Of a stretch of 51,717 nucleotides of DNA, positions 44,685 through 51,717 are shown one piece after another. Position 1 is the first letter of the stretch, and the number at the start of each line of letters is the position of its first letter. The notes beneath the pieces are model-generated. The model searched no databases. It had not been told where the DNA came from and saw only the letters and a list, made by a program, of their open reading frames with translations. Origin of the DNA: an uncultured Carboxylicivirga sp. (GTDB lineage: Bacteria; Bacteroidota; Bacteroidia; Bacteroidales; Marinilabiliaceae); contig CANLLN010000032.1 in NCBI GenBank assembly GCA_947491945.1, forward strand, positions 1 through 51,717. Direction: 5' to 3'. The position numbers and the translations under genes are program-made.

Positions 44685-47024
44685 ATGAATCATCTTTTTC
44701 TTTTTATACGGAAGTTTCTACAACAAAAAACCACAGCTTTCTTGAGCATAGGAAGTTTGTCATTAGGGTTAGCAGTTGCTTTATTGACTGGCTTATGGTG
44801 CATTAACGAATTCTCTTTCGATACTTTTCATCATCAGCCAGAAAATACTTATCGCATTATACGAAAAGGTTTTATTAATAATGAGTCCATTTCGATAGGA
44901 GCAGTTGGTGGACGCATGGGGTTAGAGATTATTGACAAAACCACCTCAATAGGTGAGATAACTCGAATCTATTCTACCTCAGATATTTTAACGGTTGGTC
45001 AGCATTGCGAGCAGGTAAATAATGTGTATGCCGCCGATAGTAATTATTACCGGATTCTTAATTTTCCCTTGAAAACAGGTGATTTTGCCAGTTTTGCCCA
45101 AAAACCAAATGCGATAATAATCAGCGAAGCATGGGCATTAAAGTATTTTCCAAACATTTCTCCCATTGGTGAAATTCTCAGTTATAAAGGAGAGCGCGAG
45201 GTGGTAGGCGTTATGAAGAATATGCCGGTCAACTCCTCGCTTAATATAGAAGCCATAGTTCGTATCGACGGCATCGATTATCTTAGAGATAATCAGTGGG
45301 GAGGGAACGATAAATTCATCACTTTTCTGACCCTTCAAAAGGGTGCCAATACTGCAGAGCTTGAAAAACTGATGACCAAGCATGCTTGTGAAATGTTCGA
45401 GCCTTATAAGGCTTTTGAACTTACTTTTCACCTTCAACCTATATTAGATATGCACTTAGGAGATCGCTTTCGTTTCGACTTTGTTCTTAGTCGCAGTAAA
45501 AATCAGGTGCTATCGTTTGGTTTGATGGCCATACTTGTACTTATAATAGCTTGTATCAATTTTGTTAATTTATTTATCTCTAGTTCAATTCTGAGCGCCA
45601 AAGCTGTAGGTATCAAAAAGACGCACGGAGCTAGTAAGTTTAGCCTTATGATGGAGTTTTTTGTTGAAACCTTAATTTATACCAGTATAGCTTCTATCAT
45701 TGCTATTCTTGCAGTTGAGCTGATATTACCTGGTTTTAGTAGCATCATTGGGTATAAATTAAGTTTACCATTGTCGTCCATTGATTTTTACATCTCCATC
45801 ATTGGGTTGATTCTAGTTGTTACCTTAATTGCCGGCTCTTTTCCGGCTATATATATGACACATTTTAATCCGCTTTTAACGCTTAAGGACCAGTTTAAAG
45901 GAAATAAAGTGTCGTTTATTCAAAAGAGTCTGGTGATATTTCAGGTAGGTGCTTCTATAGTTCTGTTAATTAGTTCTATTTCCATAAAGAAACAGATATC
46001 ATTTTTACAAAATATGGATTTGGGTTTTAATAAGGAAAATGTGCTGTATGTTCATATGGACCGATCTATGGGTACTAATTTTCAGCGGGTTTCTGATGAG
46101 TTGCTCTCACATCCTGACATCATTAGTGTGTCAGGAAAAAACTCCACGCCTCTGGAATGGCAATCCGGAACAACAGTGAGGCTTATGAATGCTCCCGAAA
46201 CTAAGTGTCTGATGGAGGTATGTGATGTGAAGCCCAATTATATAGACATGATGGAAATGCCTTTGATTGCTGGTAACAATCCGTTTGAGATCATTAATGA
46301 TTCGCTTAATTATTGTCTCATTAATGAGGAAGCTGCCAAGGTATTGGGGAAGCAAAATTTACTGGAACAGCGGCTAGATATTAAGTTTCATGGCACTTAC
46401 ATTGTTAAAGGGATTGTGCGAAATGCATATACAAAATCACTCCACCAAAATGTGGATCCGCAGGTGTATAAGCTTATGACTGAAGACCAGTATGGCGTTA
46501 TGCTGGTTAAGGTGAGCGGCAATCCGCGTAATGCGATACAACAAATTGGACAAATATGGAGGCGTGAAATACCAGACAAACCTTTTGAATATCATTTTTT
46601 AGATGATGACTATAACAGGTTGTACCGAGATGAAGAGGTTGCTGGACAAATTGCTACCTGGCTGATGCTAATTTCTTTTTTTATTACAATAGCCGGCTTG
46701 TTTGGGCTTGCAAGTTATGTAATTAGTCGGCGCACTAAGGAAGTTGGTTTAAGAAAAGTGAATGGAGCTACCGTTTTGGCAATTGTAACTAATCTTAATA
46801 GTAGGTTTATAAAATGGGTAGTCATTGCTTTTGTTATTGCGTGCCCTATTGCCTGGTATGCTATGGACAAATGGCTCGAAAACTTTGCCTATAAAACGAA
46901 CCTTAGCTGGGGGTTATTTGCTTTGGCGGGCGTGTTGGCTCTGATAATTGCTCTCATAACTGTTTCGGTTCAATCGTGGAAAGCTGCCAGTCGCAATCCG
47001 ATTGAAAGTTTGAGGTATGAGTAA
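44685..47024 (+). CDS. FtsX/MacB-type ABC permease, paralogue 4
   Basis: A 779-residue permease with the same layout. First-half signature AKAVGIKKTHGASKFSLM, second-half TKEVGLRKVNGATVLAIV, end NPIESLRYE. It follows the longest internal gap in the operon (161 bp), which contains TAAGTTTG at 44574-44581, a match to the -7 element, so an internal promoter is possible. Its last codons are nearly identical at DNA level to those of paralogue 5. Confidence 0.92.
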   Translation: MNHLFLFIRKFLQQKTTAFLSIGSLSLGLAVALLTGLWCINEFSFDTFHHQPENTYRIIRKGFINNESISIGAVGGRMGLEIIDKTTSIGEITRIYSTSDILTVGQHCEQVNNVYAADSNYYRILNFPLKTGDFASFAQKPNAIIISEAWALKYFPNISPIGEILSYKGEREVVGVMKNMPVNSSLNIEAIVRIDGIDYLRDNQWGGNDKFITFLTLQKGANTAELEKLMTKHACEMFEPYKAFELTFHLQPILDMHLGDRFRFDFVLSRSKNQVLSFGLMAILVLIIACINFVNLFISSSILSAKAVGIKKTHGASKFSLMMEFFVETLIYTSIASIIAILAVELILPGFSSIIGYKLSLPLSSIDFYISIIGLILVVTLIAGSFPAIYMTHFNPLLTLKDQFKGNKVSFIQKSLVIFQVGASIVLLISSISIKKQISFLQNMDLGFNKENVLYVHMDRSMGTNFQRVSDELLSHPDIISVSGKNSTPLEWQSGTTVRLMNAPETKCLMEVCDVKPNYIDMMEMPLIAGNNPFEIINDSLNYCLINEEAAKVLGKQNLLEQRLDIKFHGTYIVKGIVRNAYTKSLHQNVDPQVYKLMTEDQYGVMLVKVSGNPRNAIQQIGQIWRREIPDKPFEYHFLDDDYNRLYRDEEVAGQIATWLMLISFFITIAGLFGLASYVISRRTKEVGLRKVNGATVLAIVTNLNSRFIKWVVIAFVIACPIAWYAMDKWLENFAYKTNLSWGLFALAGVLALIIALITVSVQSWKAASRNPIESLRYE

Positions 47025-47050
47025 ACGTTTAACAATGATAATAATACGAT

Positions 47051-49411
47051 ATGGTTCGTTATAAAATTATTTTGCGTCAATTGTTACGTCATCCATCGAA
47101 TACGCTAATCCGCGTTGTATCGTTGGTAATAGGCTTAAGTGTTTCGCTACTTATATTTTTACAAATCGCCCACCAATTGAATTTCGATGATTTTCATCCG
47201 GATAAAGATCGCATGCATCGCATTGCGGTTGTGTGGAATAATAAAGGTGAAATTGATGATGGGCCGGTCATTATTGCCCCTTTGGCGCAGGCATTAGAGG
47301 AGAATATACCTGAAGTGGAAGAGTATGCTCTGATTCGGAAAGGATGGAACACCAGCTTTTATACCGAGGAAAAGAAGGCGATTAATGCGAAAGCCTTATA
47401 TGCAGATTCAACTTTTTTTTCCTTTTTCCATTTCCCCATTATTCAGCGTACCACCAATAACGAATTAACAAAGCCTTACCGGTTACTGATTTCGCAATCT
47501 ACTGCCAATAAGTTTTTTGGCGAAACTGATGCTTTAGGAAAAGTTATTTATGATACCAACCAGAAGCCTTTTCAGGTGGAAGGTATTTTTCAGGATGTGC
47601 CCGCCAACAGTCACCTTGATTTTGATATTGTTGTGTCTTTTGAAACCATTCGTGCCGAAGGTAAAATGTACACCGGTTGGGGAGGGGGCGACAGTTTTAA
47701 CGGCTACGTGAAACTGATTCCCGGAGCGAATGTTGCGTCTGTAGAAGAGCAAATACCTGATGTTATCGCAAAATATTACGATGCTACCGAAGATATCAAA
47801 GCAGGGCAAACCGAAACATTTTACTTACAACAGCTCAACGCAATTACAACAGCTCACGATACCTACAATACATTGGTCTTAAGTATTATGGGTGTTATTG
47901 GGATAATTATACTGCTGGTGTCCGTTTTAAACTATGTTTTACTCACACTAAGCTCTTTTCAAAAGCAGGTTTATAATCTAGGTATTCAACAATTCAGTGG
48001 GGCATCTAAAGCCGATATCGTAAAGATAATTATTAGAGAGCAGGTGCTAATGGTTATGGTTTCATCGGCTATTGTAGCGCTTATGATTAAGCCCATGCTG
48101 GTCATCTCTGCTGATGTTTGGGGGTGGTGCAGTTCCATTCTTTATAATCGGTATTCAATTGTTTTTACAATATTCATTTTAGGGTTTGTTTTACTATTGG
48201 CCATTGGCTTGCCATTGATCAGGCTTCAAAGAAAGCAATTCAGATTGGCCTTAGTCAAAAAAGGCTTTTCCAGAATGGAAGCATTAAGCAAGCGCATTTT
48301 GCTTGTTGGACAAATGGTGGGAGCCACCGTTTTGATGATTATTTTGTTTATGCTGATGAAGCAATTGCACTACATCGAAAGGATGCAGCTGGGATACACT
48401 ACCGCCAACCGGCTGTATGTGCAAGTGAGGGGCGTTCAGAATCATTTGAAGGCGCCAGTTTTGTTAGATCAATTACAAAAACTATCGTTTGTAGAGTCAG
48501 CTTCGGCATCGTCGCAACTATTAATGGGAGGCCTGAGTGGGAATAGTTTTAAACTTCCGGGCAATGAGGAGGATTATTGGATCAGTCGTTTCATGTTTGT
48601 GGATAAGCATTTTCATTCAACCATGGGAGTAAAATTGGTGAATGGGGAATACTTATCGGCATTTGACGATACGGAACCCAACGTGGTCATTATTAATCAG
48701 GCCCTGGCCCGGATGATGAATTGGGACCATCCGGTGGGGCAGGAGATTCAAAGTAATTTTTCAAATCAGACCTTTCGAATTGTAGGTGTAGTTGAAGATT
48801 GTGTCAAATCGGCGCATGTGCGCAAACAGCCAGCCATTTTTTATAAAATACCGCCCCAATCCCTCACTGATTATGCCAACTATATTTCTATCTGTTTGCA
48901 GCCGGGTACTTCAGCAGCTCAAATCAATCAAATTAAAGATTTATTGAAGACGGAAAGCAGTATGGTACCTATGCAGCTTCAATTTTACGATACTAAAGTG
49001 GCTAATTACTACCGTACCGAGCGACGGCTTAAAAGGGCTATTATGGTATTTGCGGGCTTGGCCATGTTTTTAGCCCTCATTGGTTTGGCTGGTTTTGTGT
49101 TGAACGAGGTGCAATATCGAACTAAGGAAATTGGCATTCGAAAAGTTAATGGGGCCACTATTTCAGAAGTTTTGATAATGCTAAATCAGGATTTTACCCG
49201 GTGGGTTGTTCTGGCAATTCTCATCGCCTGTCCTTTGGGGTATTTTATGGTTGAACAGGCATTTCGGTTTTATGCCTACAAAACCGAACTCAGCTGGTGG
49301 ATTTTTGTCTTGGCGGGAATGGTATCCTTAGGCATGGCTCTGCTCACTGTTTCGGTTCAATCGTGGAAAGCCGCCAGACGAAATCCGGTTGAGTCGCTTA
49401 GGTATGAGTAG
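47051..49411 (+). CDS. FtsX/MacB-type ABC permease, paralogue 5
   Basis: A 786-residue permease and the last gene of the operon. The first-half signature is degenerate (VYNLGIQQFSGASKADIV, missing the usual acidic and basic pair). The second half is intact (TKEIGIRKVNGATISEVL), and the end is NPVESLRYE. The first periplasmic domain keeps YRLLISQSTANKFFGETDALGK. It follows paralogue 4 by 26 bp. No clear terminator is seen downstream, where the palindromic repeat block begins. Confidence 0.92.
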   Translation: MVRYKIILRQLLRHPSNTLIRVVSLVIGLSVSLLIFLQIAHQLNFDDFHPDKDRMHRIAVVWNNKGEIDDGPVIIAPLAQALEENIPEVEEYALIRKGWNTSFYTEEKKAINAKALYADSTFFSFFHFPIIQRTTNNELTKPYRLLISQSTANKFFGETDALGKVIYDTNQKPFQVEGIFQDVPANSHLDFDIVVSFETIRAEGKMYTGWGGGDSFNGYVKLIPGANVASVEEQIPDVIAKYYDATEDIKAGQTETFYLQQLNAITTAHDTYNTLVLSIMGVIGIIILLVSVLNYVLLTLSSFQKQVYNLGIQQFSGASKADIVKIIIREQVLMVMVSSAIVALMIKPMLVISADVWGWCSSILYNRYSIVFTIFILGFVLLLAIGLPLIRLQRKQFRLALVKKGFSRMEALSKRILLVGQMVGATVLMIILFMLMKQLHYIERMQLGYTTANRLYVQVRGVQNHLKAPVLLDQLQKLSFVESASASSQLLMGGLSGNSFKLPGNEEDYWISRFMFVDKHFHSTMGVKLVNGEYLSAFDDTEPNVVIINQALARMMNWDHPVGQEIQSNFSNQTFRIVGVVEDCVKSAHVRKQPAIFYKIPPQSLTDYANYISICLQPGTSAAQINQIKDLLKTESSMVPMQLQFYDTKVANYYRTERRLKRAIMVFAGLAMFLALIGLAGFVLNEVQYRTKEIGIRKVNGATISEVLIMLNQDFTRWVVLAILIACPLGYFMVEQAFRFYAYKTELSWWIFVLAGMVSLGMALLTVSVQSWKAARRNPVESLRYE

Positions 49412-49465
49412 AATAGAACATTGATCCGTAATGATGACTTCTTTGTTATAAATAACTGTTCAAAA

Positions 49466-49658
49466 CACCATCCCTACGGGATTATAAAAATATGAGCTTA
49501 TCTGTTTTTACTAATACATCGAGCCTCTGGCTCTACCAGGATAATTTGCCAATGGCGCTTATTAATTGTTTAATTTTTTTGCCTGTCTAAAAGTTGCATC
49601 GCGACGGTGTTCTGGTAGATTGAATCACGATAATCCAACAAATCGTATTGCGATGGTG
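49466..49658. repeat. Left palindromic repeat block of the Y1 transposase unit
   Basis: 193 bp beginning CACCATC and ending GATGGTG. It contains ATCCC-tac-GGGAT (49470-49482), GAGCC-tct-GGCTC (49521-49533), GCC-aat-GGC (49548-49556) and AATCGTATTGCGATGGTGTT (49641-49660). It aligns, in the same orientation, with the block after the transposase gene. The 357-bp gap 49412-49768 holds nothing else recognisable. Confidence 0.75.
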
Positions 49659-49768
49659 TTTTGTAATAAATTGATAATGATGGTATATTGAGGAAATTGA
49701 TGCAAAGGTAACCGCATTAATCCTCAGTGGCAATAAAATGACAAACAGAAATTTAAAGCGAAATCATC

Positions 49769-50230
49769 ATGGCCAACACATATACCCAAATGAATATACA
49801 TGCAGTTTTTGCCGTACGAGGAAGAGTTAATTGTATAACCCAAGTATGGCGCGACGAACTCCATAAATATATAGCGGGAACCTTGAGGGAAACCAATAAT
49901 TATTCCCTGGCCGTTGGAGGGTACAGCGACCACGTGCATATATTCTTTGAGTTACACCCAACATCGTCTGTTTCAGAAGTATTGAGGAATGTAAAGGCAA
50001 AATCATCAAAATGGATAAACACCAGAGGTTTTGTGTCTGGTACATTTGAATGGCAAGCCGGTTATGGTGCCTTTTCTTATTCCAGGTCACAACGCAGTAA
50101 TGTAATCAAATACATCATGAACCAAGAGGAGCATCATGGTAAAAAGAGTTTTAAAGATGAATACCTTGCGTTATTACAAACCTTCGAAATCGATTATAAC
50201 GATGTCTATTTGTTTGATTTTTATGATTAA
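49769..50230 (+). CDS. Y1 (HUH) transposase, IS200/REP-associated type
   Basis: A 153-residue single-domain transposase of the IS200/RAYT superfamily that cleaves single-stranded DNA at hairpins. The HUH motif is HVHIF (His55, His57) and the catalytic tyrosine is most likely Tyr115 in NVIKYIMNQEEHH. WQAGYGAFSYSRSQ and SFKDEYLALL are typical of the family. It has no accessory TnpB gene. Palindromic blocks on both sides, with the stop codon TAA touching the right block, fit a REP-associated tyrosine transposase that acts on such palindromes. Confidence 0.93.
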   Translation: MANTYTQMNIHAVFAVRGRVNCITQVWRDELHKYIAGTLRETNNYSLAVGGYSDHVHIFFELHPTSSVSEVLRNVKAKSSKWINTRGFVSGTFEWQAGYGAFSYSRSQRSNVIKYIMNQEEHHGKKSFKDEYLALLQTFEIDYNDVYLFDFYD

Positions 50231-50427
50231 CACCATCCCTCCAGGATTATTAAAGGATTAGTAATGCCGGTTTTTACCATAACATCGAGCCGCTGGCTCT
50301 GCCGTAACATTGTGCTGCTGGCACAAATTAATAGGATTATCGTTTATTACCTGATATAAGGTCCCGTAGGGACAATGTTATGGTAAAAATGTATCACGTC
50401 AATCCGATAAATCGCGTAGCGATGGTG
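50231..50427. repeat. Right palindromic repeat block of the Y1 transposase unit
   Basis: 197 bp beginning CACCATC and ending GATGGTG. It contains GAGCC-gct-GGCTC near 50287, GTGC-tgctg-GCAC near 50311, GTCCC-gta-GGGAC (50361-50373) and AATCGCGTAGCGATGGTGTT (50410-50429). Its first 80 and last 45 bp align with those of the left block. No gene is seen between it and the serine hydrolase gene. Confidence 0.75.
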
Positions 50428-50527
50428 TTATTGTAAAAATGAAAGTTTCATTAAAACGATGTTCTAACAGCTGTTTAAAAGTGTATTTTTATAAGTGGCA
50501 AAAGTTATTAACAACTAATCAAACCTT

Positions 50528-51700
50528 ATGAAACGATTCATACCACTCGCATTCATTCCGATTTTCATTACATCCTGCACCACCCTGTACCGGGGAGCAC
50601 GCTATTGGGATGCAGATATTACCGATCATCAAATTTTTCCGTTTACGGAAATTAATCCGGGCGATTCTGTGTTTCACTTTGCTGAAGGTAATACGAGTAT
50701 TTTTGATACCCTTAAAATCTCCTATCGCACAGATACAGCTAAGCTGTTAAATCAAATTATTGAACCATCGAGTACCCACGCCTTCATCGTTATTCGTAAC
50801 GATAGTATTTTATTTGAGAATTATTACGAAGGTTATCAGCGCTCTGACATATCTACTTTGTTCTCGGTGTCAAAATCAGTGACCTCTTTACTGATGGGCA
50901 TTGCCATTGATGAAGGTTATATTGAGAGCGTTGATGATCCGATAACTAAATACATTCCGGAGTTAAAAGGGAAAGACCCGAATTTCGAAAAGCTGACTTT
51001 GCAACACCTGTTAGATATGCGGTCAGGCACCAATTACAACGATGGTTCATCCAATCCCTTTTCGCATATCGCCAAATTGTATTATGGGACTAATCAGCTT
51101 GCTAAACTGAAGCGCCTGAAGTTTGAGCATGAACCCGGTGAGGTTCATAACTACCAGAGTTCAAGCACTGCATTATTGGGTATTGCCATTGAAAAGGCGA
51201 CCGGCAAAGAGTTGGGAAAGTATCTTGAGGAGAAAGTGTGGCTGCCCATGGGTATGGAGTACCGTGCCACCTGGAGTGTGGATGACCGGCGGCATCGTTC
51301 TGCAAAGGCCTATTGTGGTCTTAATGCCACAGCTATTGACCTAGCCAAAATTGGTCGCTTGTACCTCAATAAAGGGGTATGGAATGGGAAACAGATTGTA
51401 TCGAAAGAGTGGATCAAAAGAGCCGAAACACCAATTGTTGAAAATGATGGATACCGGAATCAGTGGTGGAGTATTGATGCCAATGCAACGGATAGCCTTG
51501 GCAGCTATTATTTCCCCGATTCATTATCAGCTGTTCGGAACATGACTGAGCTTTATAAGAATAAATACAAGCATTATTTGGTGTGGAAAGATGAACAGGC
51601 ACCAGATGCAACCAAACCGTGGCGCATTGTGGTTTATACCGGCACTTTCAGAAGTGATACTTATGAAGAACAATATATGAGGTTAATCTTTGTTGATTAG
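50528..51700 (+). CDS. Serine hydrolase lipoprotein, beta-lactamase/class C fold
   Basis: A 390-residue envelope protein. Its lipoprotein signal ends in ITSC (Cys17). The beta-lactamase-type domain has the nucleophile motif SVSK (Ser113-Lys116) in STLFSVSKSVTSLLMGIAIDEGYI, then DPITKYIPEL and LTLQHLLDMRSGTNY. The second motif is HNYQSSSTALLGIAIEKATGK with a Tyr in the YxN position. Members include esterases, D-aminopeptidases and beta-lactamases; the substrate is not predictable. The end, MRLIFVD, lies 17 bp before the window edge. Confidence 0.9.
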   Translation: MKRFIPLAFIPIFITSCTTLYRGARYWDADITDHQIFPFTEINPGDSVFHFAEGNTSIFDTLKISYRTDTAKLLNQIIEPSSTHAFIVIRNDSILFENYYEGYQRSDISTLFSVSKSVTSLLMGIAIDEGYIESVDDPITKYIPELKGKDPNFEKLTLQHLLDMRSGTNYNDGSSNPFSHIAKLYYGTNQLAKLKRLKFEHEPGEVHNYQSSSTALLGIAIEKATGKELGKYLEEKVWLPMGMEYRATWSVDDRRHRSAKAYCGLNATAIDLAKIGRLYLNKGVWNGKQIVSKEWIKRAETPIVENDGYRNQWWSIDANATDSLGSYYFPDSLSAVRNMTELYKNKYKHYLVWKDEQAPDATKPWRIVVYTGTFRSDTYEEQYMRLIFVD

Positions 51701-51717
51701 CCTTTTTGTTTTTCATA

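Overview
The window reads as a chromosomal segment of a Bacteroidota (Bacteroidetes) bacterium, most likely order Marinilabiliales/Bacteroidales. The grounds are a SusD-family protein, a lipoprotein sulfatase, Bacteroides-type promoters (TTTG plus TAnnTTTG), a three-gene sdhCAB/frdCAB set with a single cytochrome b subunit, and FtsX-type permeases ending in NPxxxLRYE. Species cannot be named from sequence alone.

Left part (1-9130): a 5'-truncated susD-like gene, then a sulfatase lipoprotein, which together look like the edge of a locus for sulfated glycan use. After a 200-bp block of palindromes come frr (minus strand), divergent from a three-gene succinate dehydrogenase/fumarate reductase operon with a clear promoter and terminator, and then a conserved gene of unknown function.

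Glycan cassette (9141-15593): a divergent GT4 glycosyltransferase, followed by an AT-rich run of overlapping genes: polysaccharide deacetylase, FemAB/GNAT-like transferase, FkbM methyltransferase, zinc-ribbon methyltransferase, Wzx-like flippase, and a hexapeptide acetyltransferase broken by a one-base frameshift. It looks like a horizontally acquired surface-polysaccharide module.

Housekeeping block (15599-31476): upp, folK, sppA-lpxK-punA, an SDR/OsmC pair, ribE, an unrecognised gene, an S41 protease lipoprotein, mlaE-mlaF, a GDP-mannose pyrophosphorylase, penicillin-binding protein 1A, an HD phosphohydrolase, tRNA-Ser(GGA) and tRNA-Trp(CCA).

Sigma-54 transporter locus (31624-49411): a histidine kinase and an NtrC-type activator on the minus strand. 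After a mobile-looking insert (a DUF559 gene between two copies of a ~200-bp palindromic repeat) come two operator-like palindromes 21 bp apart, a GG-N10-GC sigma-54 promoter, and a plus-strand operon of one HlyD-type periplasmic adaptor, one MacB/LolD-type ATPase and five paralogous FtsX/MacB-type permeases of about 780 residues. This is the strongest candidate for an under-described system: a dedicated two-component pair, a visible enhancer and promoter, and one ATPase apparently shared by five different permeases.

Right end (49412-51700): a Y1 (HUH) REP/IS200-type transposase between two direct ~195-bp palindromic repeat blocks whose ends are CACCATC and GATGGTG, then a beta-lactamase-fold serine hydrolase lipoprotein. 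The DUF559 gene and the Y1 transposase thus share one architecture: a single gene bracketed by two direct copies of a ~200-bp multi-hairpin element.
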